This document shows positions 25,735-36,126 of a stretch of DNA of 64,000 nt, piece after piece. The position numbers were made by a program, and so were the translations under genes. The notes under the pieces are model-generated. The model made no database searches, had not been told where the DNA came from, and worked only from the letters and a program-made list of their open reading frames with translations. The DNA lies in the NCBI RefSeq assembly GCF_002631185.1, contig NZ_PDNU01000012.1, positions 92,305-156,304 of the forward strand. Direction: 5' to 3'. How positions within the stretch are numbered: position 1 is the first letter of the stretch; every line of letters starts with the position of its first letter. This stretch comes from Teichococcus rhizosphaerae. GTDB lineage: Bacteria > Pseudomonadota > Alphaproteobacteria > Acetobacterales > Acetobacteraceae.

Positions 25735-26619
25735 TCAGCGCAGCCCGGCGAAGGTGTCGCAGGCGGCCAGCTCGCCGCGCTCCAGCCCGGTGCGGAACCA
25801 GCGCACCCGGTCCTGCGACGAGCCATGGGTGAAGCTTTCCGGCTGCACGCGGCCTTGCGCGCGCCGTTGCAGGCGGTCGTCGCCCACGGCGGCGGCGGCG
25901 TTCAGCCCTTCCTCCACGTCGCCCCGCTCCAGGATGGCGCGGGCCTGGTCGGCCTGCTTCGCCCAGAGGCCGGCGAAGCAGTCCGCCTGCAATTCGACCC
26001 GCACCTGGATGGCATTGGCCTCGGCCGGATTGCCGGTCTGCCGCTGCAGGGAGCGCGTCAGCTCCAGGACGCCGAGCTGCTGCTGCACATGGTGCCCCAC
26101 CTCGTGCGCGATGATGTAGGCGGCGGCGAAGTCGCCATTGGCGCCGAGCTGCCGCTGCAGCTGCGCCATGAAGTCGAGGTCGATGTAGATGCGCTGGTCG
26201 TTCGGGCAGTAGAACGGGCCGACCTGGGACTGCGCCGCGCCGCAGCCGGACTGCACGGCGCCGTTGAACAGCACCAGCACCGGGTCCTGGTAGGGCCGGC
26301 CCAACTGGCGGAACTGCGCCTTCCACACCAGCTCCGTGTCGCCCAGCACCTGCGCGACGAAGCGGCGCTCCGCGTCGCCGCCCGTGATCTCGCTGCCGCC
26401 CGAGCCAACGCCGGGGCGGGCCTGCTCCGTCCGCTGCGCCGGCATGCCGCCATCCTCGGTGAGCAGCACGGACGGGTCGATGCCGAGCGCCAGGAGGATC
26501 ACCACCAGCACCACGCCGCCCAGGCCACCGCCCACCGCGATGCCACGGCCCCCGCCGCGACCACCGCCGCGGCCCCGCCGGTCCTCGACATTCCTGCTTT
26601 CCGGGCCATCGAGCCGCAT
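25735..26619 (-). CDS. Neutral zinc metallopeptidase (YpfJ/KPN_02809 family)
   Basis: 294 residues. A Gly/Arg-rich N-terminus is followed by one membrane helix (about 27-47) and a periplasmic catalytic domain with HEVGHH (H172, E173, H176), the zinc-binding HExxH motif. YCPNDQRIYIDLDF and the paired Cys (CGAAQ, FYCP) are typical of this family. The protein is membrane-anchored with its active site outside. Substrates of the family are largely unknown. Likely a single-gene unit, with a terminator-like repeat downstream. Confidence 0.9.
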   Translation of the reverse strand: MRLDGPESRNVEDRRGRGGGRGGGRGIAVGGGLGGVVLVVILLALGIDPSVLLTEDGGMPAQRTEQARPGVGSGGSEITGGDAERRFVAQVLGDTELVWKAQFRQLGRPYQDPVLVLFNGAVQSGCGAAQSQVGPFYCPNDQRIYIDLDFMAQLQRQLGANGDFAAAYIIAHEVGHHVQQQLGVLELTRSLQRQTGNPAEANAIQVRVELQADCFAGLWAKQADQARAILERGDVEEGLNAAAAVGDDRLQRRAQGRVQPESFTHGSSQDRVRWFRTGLERGELAACDTFAGLR

Positions 26620-26707
26620 TGTCGTTCATCCTTGTTGCGCCGGCGGCATACTGGCCCTGGCAACGCGCGGCCATGGCCCCGGTTGCTGGGCAGGTCAAGG
26701 GCGGCGG

Positions 26708-28075
26708 TCAGCCGCCCCGCGCGGCCTGCTCCCCGCCGCCCTTTGCGCCGCCCGTTGCGCCGCCCGTCGCGCCGGCCAGCGGGGCGCCCCGCGCGCAGGC
26801 CTCGCCCAGCAGCAGCAGGGCCGGCCCATCCTCCACCCAGCCACCCGCCCGGCGCGCCACCTCGGCGAAGCTGCCGCGCAGCACGCGCTGCCGGGGCGTG
26901 CCGCCGCGCTCGATGAAGGCGGCCGGCTGCGCGGGGTCGCCGCCCGCCGCGACGATGCCCTCGAACAGCAGGGGCAGGGTGGTGACGCCCATATAGACCG
27001 CCACGGTCTGGCCGGGCTGGGCCAGGCTGGCAAAGTTCACATCCAGCCGGCCATCCCGCGTGTGGCCGGTGACGAGGGTCAGGCTGCGGGCCGCGTCGCG
27101 GTGCGTCAGGGGGATGCCGGCCTGCGCCGCGCAGGCCAGGGCCGCGGTGATGCCGGGCACCACCTCGCAGGCGATGCCGGCGGCCTCCACCGCCTCCTTC
27201 TCCTCGCCGCCCCGGCCGAAGATGAAGGGATCGCCGCCCTTGAGCCGCACCACCTTCAGCCCCTCCCGCGCCAGGCGGACCAGCAGCGCGTTGATCTCGC
27301 CCTGCGGCACGCAGTGATGCGCGCGCACCTTGCCGACATAGATGCGCCGCGCGTCGCGCCGCGCCAGCGCCAGCACCTCATCCGGCACCAGCCGGTCATG
27401 CACGACGACATCCGCCTCGCCCAGCAGCCGCAGCGCCCGCAGGGTGAGCAGGTCGGCCGCGCCGGGGCCGGCGCCCACCAGATGCACGCTGCCCGCGGGC
27501 GCCGCCTCGGCCCGTTCCAGCGCGGCCGCGAAGGCGGCGTGCGCCTCCGCCTCGCGCCCCTCCTCGGCGAGGCGGGCGGCGGGGCCGGAAAGGGCGGCGT
27601 CGAGGAAGCGGCGGCGGGCGGCGAGGCCGGGCAGGCGCGCGCGCACGGCCTGCCGGAAGTGCCGCGCCATCGCCGCCACCCGGCCGAGCCCCGGTGCCAG
27701 CACGGTTTCGACGCGCTGCCGCGCCATGCGCGCCAGCACCGGCGCCGCGCCCCCCGTGCCGATGGCGATGGTGATGGGGTCGCGGTCGACGATGGCGGGG
27801 GTGACGAAGCCGCACAGCTCCGGCCGGTCCACCACGTTCACCGGAATGCCGCGGGCGCGGCAGGCGTCGTGAAGGGCGCGGAGATCCTCCTCCGGCGCGC
27901 CGGCGGCGCAGGCCAGCGCGATGCCTTCCAGCAGGTCCGGCGCGAAGCGCGCGGCGCGGCGCGGGCGCGCGCCGGCCTCCTCCAGCAGCGCGGCCTTGGC
28001 CTCCAGCGCCTCGCCGCCGCCCAGCAGCAGCACGTCGCGGCCCTGAAGGTCCAGGAAGATGGGGAAGTGGCGCAT
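26708..28075 (-). CDS. cysG: Siroheme synthase, trifunctional CysG
   Basis: 455 residues. The N-terminal dehydrogenase/ferrochelatase part has the NAD motif LLLGGGEALEAKAALL (17-32) and the key aspartate in AIVDRDP (Asp97). The C-terminal SAM-dependent uroporphyrinogen-III methyltransferase domain starts near 196 with HLVGAGPGAADLLTLRAL and includes KGGDPFIFGRGGEE and VVPGITAAL. It converts uroporphyrinogen III to siroheme for sulfite/nitrite reductase. The last ~20 residues are a Gly-rich low-complexity tail (GATGGATGG) encoded by short repeats. No sulfite or nitrite reductase is adjacent. Confidence 0.94.
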   Translation of the reverse strand: MRHFPIFLDLQGRDVLLLGGGEALEAKAALLEEAGARPRRAARFAPDLLEGIALACAAGAPEEDLRALHDACRARGIPVNVVDRPELCGFVTPAIVDRDPITIAIGTGGAAPVLARMARQRVETVLAPGLGRVAAMARHFRQAVRARLPGLAARRRFLDAALSGPAARLAEEGREAEAHAAFAAALERAEAAPAGSVHLVGAGPGAADLLTLRALRLLGEADVVVHDRLVPDEVLALARRDARRIYVGKVRAHHCVPQGEINALLVRLAREGLKVVRLKGGDPFIFGRGGEEKEAVEAAGIACEVVPGITAALACAAQAGIPLTHRDAARSLTLVTGHTRDGRLDVNFASLAQPGQTVAVYMGVTTLPLLFEGIVAAGGDPAQPAAFIERGGTPRQRVLRGSFAEVARRAGGWVEDGPALLLLGEACARGAPLAGATGGATGGAKGGGEQAARGG

Positions 28076-28179
28076 CGCGTCTGTCCATACGCGCGCTGGA
28101 CGAGGCGGGGCAACAGGGCGCCGGCCAGCCGGCGGCGGAGACCGGCCTTCGCCGCCCGGCGCTTCCCGCCGCCGCCATT

Positions 28180-28209
28180 CGGCCGGGCACCAGGCCGGAT
28201 GCCCGGCCG
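28180..28209 (-). terminator. Hairpin downstream of glpK
   Basis: Perfect 10-base arms (28180-28189 and 28200-28209) with a 10-base loop lie just after the glpK stop (28220, minus strand) and before cysG. This fits a glpK terminator without a U-tract. Confidence 0.5.
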
Positions 28210-28219
28210 GGGCCCTGGC

Positions 28220-29725
<1,506 letters not shown>

Positions 29726-29804
29726 GCGGTGTGGTGTCCTCGCGGAAGCATGGGCGGCCACCATGTCGGCTTCCGGCCGGTTCGTCGAGGCGGGGAGGGC
29801 GGGG

Positions 29805-30389
29805 TCAGCCCGGCAGGCGCCAGCGGCCCAGCACGCTGCTGTCGGCCCGCAGCACCGCCACCTCGCCCGGGGCGGGGAAGATGCCCGTCAGCGCCGTGAC
29901 GTTCACCTGGTGCGTCACCAGGACGGCGGCGCCGCGCGGCGCCTGGTCCGCGATCCAGCGGCGCAGCGCGGCGGTGGCCGCTTCCCGCTCGCCGCCATTC
30001 CCGAAGAAGGAGTTGAGCGCCGGCAGCGGCGCCACCGGGCCGAGGCCGAGCAGGCGGGCCGTTTCCAGGCAGCGGCACCACTGGCTGGAGAACACCGGCA
30101 GCGCCGCCAGCCCCGCCGCGCGGAACGCCCCGCCGATGCGCGCCGCCTCCGCCCGCCCGGCATCGGGCAGGTTGCGCTGCGTCCCGCAGGCATCTAGGCG
30201 GAAGCCGGGCGGGTCGCCCCCGCCCGGAGCGGTGGCATGGCGCATCAGCGCCACATGACCGCCGCCGCGCAGCGCGCCCCACGGATCGGGCGCCTGGGCC
30301 GCCGCCGGTGGGGATGAGGGCAGCGCCACGGCCGGAAGGACCAGAGCTGGGAGGACCAAGCCAGGCAGCAGGGCGCGGCGGCTCACCAT
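29805..30389 (-). CDS. Exported histidine phosphatase family protein
   Basis: 194 residues with an N-terminal signal ([20 protein letters not shown], possibly Tat, cleaved near AAAQA). The histidine phosphatase RHG motif appears as [10 protein letters not shown], followed by [28 protein letters not shown] with the second Arg, and [14 protein letters not shown] with the second catalytic His. It should hydrolyse phosphate esters in the periplasm. The start at 30389 overlaps the preceding DUF427 gene's stop by seven bases, so they are likely co-transcribed. The frame continues far upstream only as antisense shadow. Confidence 0.83.
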   Translation of the reverse strand: MVSRRALLPGLVLPALVLPAVALPSSPPAAAQAPDPWGALRGGGHVALMRHATAPGGGDPPGFRLDACGTQRNLPDAGRAEAARIGGAFRAAGLAALPVFSSQWCRCLETARLLGLGPVAPLPALNSFFGNGGEREAATAALRRWIADQAPRGAAVLVTHQVNVTALTGIFPAPGEVAVLRADSSVLGRWRLPG

Positions 30390-30880
30390 CCGCGCGTTTC
30401 CGGCGCGCCCTTGAAGGGGCCGACGACACGATCCGTCACCCAGCCGCCATAGAAATCGCCGGGCTGCGGGCGGACCCGCTCCTCGCCCACCCAGCAGGCA
30501 TCGACGCGCCCGGCATAGAAGGCGAGGCAGCCGGCGATGGCGCGGAAGGCCGGCACGGGATCGGGGTAGCTCCAGGCGGCGTTGGGCGCGATGCGGCCGT
30601 CCAGCTCCAGCGTCCAGTAGGCGGCGCGGCCCTTCCATTCGCACCAGGAGCCGCCGGGGGCGGGGCGCAGTGCATCCAGCCGGATATCCTGCGGCGGGAT
30701 GTAGTAGGCGGGCGGGTGGCTGGTTTCCAGCACGCGCCATCCGGCGCGGCTGTCGGCGATCAGCTGCCCGGCGAAGGCCACGCGCAGGCGCTCGGCCACC
30801 GGCTCCAGCCGGGGCGGGCGGGGGTAGTCCCACACGGATTCCTGCCCCGGTCCCGGCTCGGCACGTTGCGGATGGGCCAT
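30383..30880 (-). CDS. DUF427 domain protein
   Basis: 165 residues matching the DUF427 fold: ESVWDYPRPPRLEP, VLETSHPPAYYIPPQDI, CEWKGRAAYWTLELDG, AAWSYPDPVPAFRAIAGCLAFYAGRVDACWVGEERVRPQ with the closing GGW. These single-domain proteins have no agreed biochemical function. The ATG at 30880 is preceded by AGGGAGC. It overlaps the histidine phosphatase gene. Confidence 0.9.
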   Translation of the reverse strand: MAHPQRAEPGPGQESVWDYPRPPRLEPVAERLRVAFAGQLIADSRAGWRVLETSHPPAYYIPPQDIRLDALRPAPGGSWCEWKGRAAYWTLELDGRIAPNAAWSYPDPVPAFRAIAGCLAFYAGRVDACWVGEERVRPQPGDFYGGWVTDRVVGPFKGAPETRGW

Positions 30881-30955
30881 GATCCCGCTCCCTGGCTGCT
30901 CCCATGCGGCATCTGGGGGCGAGGCGCGGCCTGAACAGGGGCGGCGCGCCGCCCT

Positions 30956-32155
30956 TCAGGGTGCCCGCGGCAGCGCCACGCCGTCGCGCGCCACCACTTG
31001 GCCGCGCTTGACCACCAGCCGGCGCGGTGGATGCGCCACCACCGCCTCGGCCAGCGTTTCCGCCTGCACCAGCACCACATCGGCGCAATCGCCGACGCGC
31101 AGCCCGTAATGCGGCAGCCGCATCACCGCGGCGCCCCCCTCGGTGCAGACGGAGAGCGCCATCTCCAGCTCGTCGTCGCGGCGGAAGTTGTTGCGCAGGC
31201 CGAGCAGCATGGCGCGCTCCAGCATGTCCGCGTCGCCATAGGGGCCCCAGGTGTCGCGGATGCCGTCCGAGCCGGAGCAGACGCGGATGCCGCGGGCGCG
31301 CAGCTTCGCCACGGGCGGCACGGGGCGGCTGGCGGAGCCCGTGGTCATGATGCCGATGTCGAGCGCCGCGATCTGGTCGAGCAGCCCGTCCACCATGGCG
31401 GTGTCGGCGTCGCCCAGGCAGAAGGCGTGGCTGATCACGACCTGGCCCTGCATGCCGAGCGCCAGGGTGCGCTCGAAGATCAGCTCCATGCTGAAGGCGC
31501 CGAGCAGGCCGGGCTCGTGCAGGTGGATGTCCACCGGCCTGCCGAAGCGCTGGGCGAGGCCGAACACGGCATCGAGCTGCCCGGCCGGGTCGCGGTCGAT
31601 GGCGCAGGGGTCGAGGCCGCCCACCACGTCGGCACCCAGGCGCAACCCCGCCTCCAGCAGCGCCAGCGTGCCCGGCCGCGCCAGCAGGCCGGACTGGGGG
31701 AAGGCCACGATCTCGATGTCGATCACGTCGCGGTAGGCGTCGCGCGTGGCCATCACCCCTTCCAGCCCGGACAGGCCGAGCTCGGTGTCGATGTCCACAT
31801 GGGTGCGGATATGCGTGGTGCCGTGGCCGATCGACTGCACCACCTGCCGGGCCGACTGCCGGCGGGGGTCGATGCCCCATTCCCGCTTCAGCCGCCGCTC
31901 GGTGTCGATCTTGTCGATCAGCCGGGGCCCTGCCTGGTGCGGCCGCCAGCCCATGCCGAGCAGGGACTTGTCGAGATGGGTGTGGGCTTCCACGAGGCCC
32001 GGGATCAGCAGCGCGCCGCCGCCGGGCTCCACCGGCACGCCGGGCGGCGCCTCGACCTCGGGGCCAAGGCCCGCGATGCGGCCGCGCCGGATCAGCAGGG
32101 CGGAGGGCGCGCCGCCCATCGGGCGGATGTCGGTGATCAGCAGGTCCTGGGTCAT
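30956..32155 (-). CDS. Cytosine-deaminase-like amidohydrolase
   Basis: 399 residues of the CodA-type amidohydrolases. Mononuclear metal site: EAHTHLDKS (H58, H60), HLHEPG (H211 with E214 three residues on, as in cytosine deaminase), SHAFCLGD (H243) and GSDGIRD (D297). GHGTTHIRTHVDID is also family-typical. It deaminates or hydrolyses a cyclic amidine/amide such as a pyrimidine or related heterocycle; the real substrate is unknown. The frame is open upstream to 32224, but MTQDLLI at 32155 is preferred. Confidence 0.87.
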   Translation of the reverse strand: MTQDLLITDIRPMGGAPSALLIRRGRIAGLGPEVEAPPGVPVEPGGGALLIPGLVEAHTHLDKSLLGMGWRPHQAGPRLIDKIDTERRLKREWGIDPRRQSARQVVQSIGHGTTHIRTHVDIDTELGLSGLEGVMATRDAYRDVIDIEIVAFPQSGLLARPGTLALLEAGLRLGADVVGGLDPCAIDRDPAGQLDAVFGLAQRFGRPVDIHLHEPGLLGAFSMELIFERTLALGMQGQVVISHAFCLGDADTAMVDGLLDQIAALDIGIMTTGSASRPVPPVAKLRARGIRVCSGSDGIRDTWGPYGDADMLERAMLLGLRNNFRRDDELEMALSVCTEGGAAVMRLPHYGLRVGDCADVVLVQAETLAEAVVAHPPRRLVVKRGQVVARDGVALPRAP

Positions 32156-32443
32156 GGCTGTCTCCCGCGCCGCCGGCGGCCCTGGCGCCCACCCTCGGCG
32201 GGATCGGCACGAGACGGTATACAAATCCGCCGGAAGCTGCCAAGCCCAGGCAAGGTGCCCGCGGCCCCTGGCCCGGCTCCTGCCCCGGCCCTTGTCCCGG
32301 CCCCTGCGAGGAGGACTTCATGCCCTGGCCTGCCCGATGAGCGGGACGCGCGTGACCGCCCGGCCCGGCGCGAGCGCGGGAGGCGCCGCCGCGCCCGGGC
32401 CCCGGCGTCCTCCTGGCCGCCCCCTCCGAGACAGAGTTGCCGA
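32156..32443. promoter_or_regulatory. Divergent intergenic region with a GTATAC core
   Basis: This 288-base region separates the minus-strand amidohydrolase from the plus-strand flavin reductase. ATTTGTATACC on the minus strand (GTATAC at 32217-32222, about 62 bases before the amidohydrolase start) resembles a GntR-type operator half and is the only AT-rich spot. The remainder includes runs of imperfect CCCGGCCC repeats (about 32265-32310). No additional gene is supported. Confidence 0.3.
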
Positions 32444-33094
32444 ATGACCGAGACGCGAGAGTTCGACTTCGCCACGCTGACGCCGCGCGAGCGCTACAAG
32501 CTGCTGATCGGCACGGTGGTGCCGCGCCCCATCGCCTGGGTGGTGACGGTGGATGCCGCCGGCCGCCCGAACGCCGCGCCCTACAGCTTCTTCAACTGCC
32601 TCTCGGCGGACCCGGCGATCGTGGCGCTGGGCATCGAGTTCCGCGCCGGCGGCGCGCCCAAGGACACGGGACGCAACATCCGCGAGACCGGCTGCTTCAC
32701 CGTCAACATCGTCTCCGACGCGCTGGTGGAAGCGATGAATGTCTGCGCCGTGCCCTTCGCGCCGGAGGTGGACGAGCTGGAGCGCGCCGGGCTGGAGCTG
32801 CTGCCGGGCACGGCCGTGGCCAGCCCGCGCATCGCCCGCTCGCCGGCGGCGCTGGAATGCCGGCTGCACTCCTTCCTGGAGATCGGCGCCTCCCGGGAGA
32901 TCGTGCTGGGCGAGGTGGTGCACGCGCATCTGCACGCCGGGCTGGTCAACGACAGCCTGCATGTGGACCCCGTGGCGCTGGACGCAGTGGGCCGCATGGG
33001 GGGCCATGGCTATGCCCGGACGCGCGACCGCTTCGACCTGCCGACCATGGACGCGGCGCGCTTCGATTCCGGCGACTGGCCGCGCAGGAGCTGA
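32444..33094 (+). CDS. Flavin reductase-like protein (FMN-binding split barrel)
   Basis: 216 residues. The characteristic flavin-reductase-like opening is LIGTVVPRPIAWVVTVDAAG, then PNAAPYSFFNCLSADPAIVALG, DTGRNIRETGCFTVNIVSD and a C-terminal ALDAVGRMGGHGYARTRDRF. It binds FMN and may supply reduced flavin to a monooxygenase or act as a standalone oxidoreductase. The ATG at 32444 begins MTETREFDF; the longer upstream frame is antisense to the amidohydrolase. It is followed 25 bases later by an SDR gene, probably in one operon. Confidence 0.88.
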   Translation: MTETREFDFATLTPRERYKLLIGTVVPRPIAWVVTVDAAGRPNAAPYSFFNCLSADPAIVALGIEFRAGGAPKDTGRNIRETGCFTVNIVSDALVEAMNVCAVPFAPEVDELERAGLELLPGTAVASPRIARSPAALECRLHSFLEIGASREIVLGEVVHAHLHAGLVNDSLHVDPVALDAVGRMGGHGYARTRDRFDLPTMDAARFDSGDWPRRS

Positions 33095-33119
33095 AACCCG
33101 GTCAAAGAAGGAGGACGCG

Positions 33120-33911
33120 ATGGATTTCACCCAGGAACTGAAGGGACGGCGCGTGGTCGTGACCGGCGCCTGCGGCGTGGTCGGCGGCTGGATCGTGGAC
33201 ACCTTCGCGCGGGCCGGCGCCACGCTCTGCCTGACCGATGGGAACGCGCAGGCCCTGGAGGCGCTCGCCGCCACGGTGCCGCTCGGGGCGGAGGGCTTCG
33301 CCCGCGCCGTGGACCTGACCAACGCCGCCGCCATCGAGGCGCTGGCCGGCGAGGTGGGCGCGCGCTGGGGAGCGGCCGAGGTGCTGGTGAACAATGCCGG
33401 CGTCTATCCGAGCGGCTTCCTGCTCGACATCGACGCGGCGGAATGGGACCGCGTCATGGGCGTCAACCTGCGCGCGCCCTTCCTGCTGACGCGCGCCCTG
33501 GCGCGGCAGATGGTGGCGAAGGGCGTGAAGGGCAGCATCATCAACATCTCCTCCGGCGCTTCCCGCCGGATGCGCCGCACCGTGGTGCCCTACTGCGTCT
33601 CCAAGACGGCGCTGGACCGGCTGACCAAGGGCTTCGCCATCGAGCTGGCGGAATACGGCATCCGGGTGAACGCGCTGGAGCCTGGCTTCGCTCCCGGCAG
33701 CACCGCGAGCCCGCTGCCCGAGGCGCATGTGCGGGCCACGGTCGCGGGCATCCCGCTCGGCCGCGCCAGCTCGCCGCAGGATGTCGGCAACGCGCTGGTC
33801 TACCTGGCCAGCAGCGCCTCGGCCTACATGACGGGCGGCACCATGACGGTGGATGGCGGCAACTCCATCGGCTCCCTCGCCGTGCACCAGGACAAGAAGT
33901 CGGCGCTGTGA
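33120..33911 (+). CDS. SDR-family oxidoreductase
   Basis: 263 residues of classical short-chain dehydrogenase/reductase type. Cofactor motif VVTGACGVVGGW (a TGxxxGxG variant), NNAG in VLVNNAGVYP, catalytic Ser in NISSGAS, the Tyr-Lys pair in YCVSKTAL and VNALEPGFAPG after it. NAD(P)-dependent oxidation or reduction of an alcohol/ketone; the substrate is not predictable. AAGGAGG precedes the ATG at 33120. Co-directional with the flavin reductase 25 bases upstream. Confidence 0.92.
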   Translation: MDFTQELKGRRVVVTGACGVVGGWIVDTFARAGATLCLTDGNAQALEALAATVPLGAEGFARAVDLTNAAAIEALAGEVGARWGAAEVLVNNAGVYPSGFLLDIDAAEWDRVMGVNLRAPFLLTRALARQMVAKGVKGSIINISSGASRRMRRTVVPYCVSKTALDRLTKGFAIELAEYGIRVNALEPGFAPGSTASPLPEAHVRATVAGIPLGRASSPQDVGNALVYLASSASAYMTGGTMTVDGGNSIGSLAVHQDKKSAL

Positions 33912-34036
33912 GCGCGCGGGCCCGGCGGGCAGGCGCCGGCCCGGCCCTCGCTGGCGGCAGGGCGGAGGAAGCTGCTATCCTTCGGGGAGCGCCAAGTCCC
34001 GGCCGGGCCGGGCCTTCATCCCGAAAGCCATGCCGC

Positions 34037-35245
34037 ATGCGCCTGCCCCGTGCCCTGACCTCCCCCTGGCTGGCCGCCCTGCCGGCGCTGGCGCTGCTGC
34101 TTGGCGCTCCCGCCACGCCGCGCGCGGCGGGGCTGGTCTATGTGCTGAACTCGGGCGACGCCACCATCCAGGTGCTGGATGGCGAGACGCGGGCGGAGCT
34201 GCGCCGCATTCCCGTGCTGCGGGAGGTCCACCACCTGGCGCTGACGCCCGATGGCCGCACCCTGATGGTGGGCGATTCCGGCGCCAACGAGATGCTGATG
34301 ATCAATCCCGCCACGGGCGAGCTGATCCGGCGGGAGGCGCTCTCCAACCCCTACCATCTCGGCTTCAGCCCCGATGGGCGCTTCCTGGTCATCACCAGCC
34401 TGCGGCGGGACCAGGTGGACCTCTACCGCTGGGACGGCGCCTCGCTCTCCCTCGCCCGGCGGCTGGGCATGCCGGACATGCCGAGCCACCTCGCCTACAG
34501 CCCCGATGGCCGCGTGGTCTATGTCACCCTCCAGGGCAGCGGCACGGTCTCCGCCATCAGCCTGGAGACGATGGAGCCGCTCTGGAGCGCGGCGGTGGGG
34601 CCGGAGCCGGCGGGCATCATCTGGCATAATGGCAAGCTGCTGGTCGGCATCATGGGCGCCGACCACGTGGCGGTGCTGGACCCCGCCACCCAGGCGGTGG
34701 AGCGCACCATCGCGGTCGGGCGCGGCGCGCACGCCCTGTTCCCGAGCCCCGACGGCAAGGCGATCTATGTCACCAGCCGCGTCGACAGCCGCATCACCCT
34801 GCTCGATCCCGCCAGCCTGGAGGTGGTGCGGACGCTGAAGGTGCCCGGCGGGCCGGATTGCGTTTCCATCGACCCGCAGGGCCGGCTCTGGGTGACGCTG
34901 CGCTGGCAGGGGCGCATCGGCGTGCTGGATGTGGAGACGGGCAAGCTGGAAACCCAGCGCGTCGGCCGCTCGCCGCATGGCATCCTCTACGCGGCGGCCC
35001 CGGCGGAAGCCGCCCCCGCATCCGCCTCCGCGCCTGTGCCCGCATCCGCTCCGGCTCCGTCCGCCGGGGCGGCCCCGGCCAGCACCCCGGCCAGCACCCC
35101 GGCCAGCGCCCCGGCCAGCGCCCCGGCCAGCGCCCCGGCCAGCGCCCCGAGCGGCACCCCGAGCGGCACCCCGGCCGCGCCTGTCGCCGTTCCCGCCGCC
35201 CCGGACCGGGAGGGCGCGGCGCCGCCCGCCCGGCCGGCGCGCTGA
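34037..35245 (+). CDS. Exported YncE-like beta-propeller protein with a repetitive Ala/Ser/Pro tail
   Basis: 402 residues. An export signal (MRLPRALTSPWLAALPALALLLG, cleaved near TPRAA) is followed by about seven 40-residue propeller repeats with the marker S/TPDGR (LTPDGRTLMV, FSPDGRFLVI, YSPDGRVVYV, PSPDGKAIYV), as in YncE/YVTN proteins. From residue ~315 the protein becomes a Pro/Ala/Ser tail containing six ASxP units and two SGTP units. Probably a periplasmic scaffold or binding protein. It is followed five bases later by the polysaccharide deacetylase, so the two likely act together at the cell envelope. The frame is open upstream only as shadow. Confidence 0.8.
   Translation: MRLPRALTSPWLAALPALALLLGAPATPRAAGLVYVLNSGDATIQVLDGETRAELRRIPVLREVHHLALTPDGRTLMVGDSGANEMLMINPATGELIRREALSNPYHLGFSPDGRFLVITSLRRDQVDLYRWDGASLSLARRLGMPDMPSHLAYSPDGRVVYVTLQGSGTVSAISLETMEPLWSAAVGPEPAGIIWHNGKLLVGIMGADHVAVLDPATQAVERTIAVGRGAHALFPSPDGKAIYVTSRVDSRITLLDPASLEVVRTLKVPGGPDCVSIDPQGRLWVTLRWQGRIGVLDVETGKLETQRVGRSPHGILYAAAPAEAAPASASAPVPASAPAPSAGAAPASTPASTPASAPASAPASAPASAPSGTPSGTPAAPVAVPAAPDREGAAPPARPAR
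35078..35173 (+). repeat. 12-base tandem repeats in the propeller gene
   Basis: Six copies of GCCAGC[AG]CCCCG (35078-35149), then two copies of AGCGGCACCCCG (35150-35173), all in frame. They encode four-residue units ASTP/ASAP then SGTP. Near-identical units suggest recent slippage and variable tail length between strains. Confidence 0.85.
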
Positions 35246-35250
35246 GCGCC

Positions 35251-36108
35251 ATGCCGGTGCCGCCGCCCCGGCGTGCCCTGCTGCGCGCGGCGCTGGGCGG
35301 GGCCGCCGCCCTGCCGCTCCTGCCGCGGCTGGCGGGGGCCGCGCCTTCTCCGGCTCCCTCCACCCCTCCGCCCGCCATTCCCGTGCCTGCGGCGCAGGCA
35401 TCTTCCGCGGCGCGCCCTGCCCTGGCGCAATGCCGCGCCGGCACGCTCTACCTCACCATCGACACGGGATGGGGGCGGGAAGCGGAGAGCATCGCCGGGG
35501 CGATGCGCGCGCGCGGCGTGCGCGCCACCCTCTTCGTGGCCGACGAGCCGGATTTCCGGGGCGGCCGCACCCTGGGGGAGAGCTGGGCGCCGTTCTGGCG
35601 CGCCCGTGCGGCGGAGGGCCACGCCTTCGCCAGCCACACCTTCCGCCACTGGTACTTCGGCGCCGATCCGGGGCCGGGGCGGGTGCGCTACGCCTCGCGC
35701 CGGGGCGAGGGGGCGGAGGTGCTGGACGGCGCCGGGCTCTGCGCCGAGCTGGCACGGCCGGTCGAGGCGCTGCGCCGCATGGCGCCGGAAGCCCGGGTGC
35801 TGCCGCTGTGGCGCGCCCCGGGCGACCGCACCACGCCCAACGCGCTGCGCCTGGCCGCCGCCTGCGGCCTGCGCCACCAGGGCTGGACCGCCCGCGGCTT
35901 CCTGGGGGACGAGCTGGACAGCGCGGCCCATCCCAACGCCACGCTGCTCCGGCGCGCCCTGGGCGGCATCCGGGATGGCGAGGTGCTGGTGATGCACTGG
36001 GGTGTGCGCAGCCGGCGCGAGCCGTTCGGGCTGGTCTTCGCGGATCTGCTGGACGGCCTGCTGGCCAGGGGCTTCTGCTTCGCCACCCTGCCGGAGCAGG
36101 GCGCATGA
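35251..36108 (+). CDS. Exported polysaccharide deacetylase (NodB-like) domain protein
   Basis: 285 residues. An Arg-containing signal (PPRRALLRAALGGAAALPLLP) and a Pro/Ala linker to ~60 precede a NodB-homology domain: motif 1 LTIDTGWG (metal Asp; T replaces the second Asp of the usual TFDDG), motif 2 SHTFRHWYFG (the two metal His), motif 3 WRAPGDRTTP and motif 5 LVMHWG. It should remove acetyl groups from an envelope or extracellular glycan. The variant motif 1 may mark altered metal or catalytic-base use. The ATG at 35251 is five bases after the propeller gene stop. Confidence 0.82.
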   Translation: MPVPPPRRALLRAALGGAAALPLLPRLAGAAPSPAPSTPPPAIPVPAAQASSAARPALAQCRAGTLYLTIDTGWGREAESIAGAMRARGVRATLFVADEPDFRGGRTLGESWAPFWRARAAEGHAFASHTFRHWYFGADPGPGRVRYASRRGEGAEVLDGAGLCAELARPVEALRRMAPEARVLPLWRAPGDRTTPNALRLAAACGLRHQGWTARGFLGDELDSAAHPNATLLRRALGGIRDGEVLVMHWGVRSRREPFGLVFADLLDGLLARGFCFATLPEQGA

Positions 36109-36126
36109 CCGAAAGGGAGGGCGCGC

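Noticed and set aside
32265..32310. Run of CCCGGCCC-like repeats as a CRISPR or regulatory array
   Set aside because: Units are short, imperfect and low in complexity, with no spacer pattern; likely composition bias.
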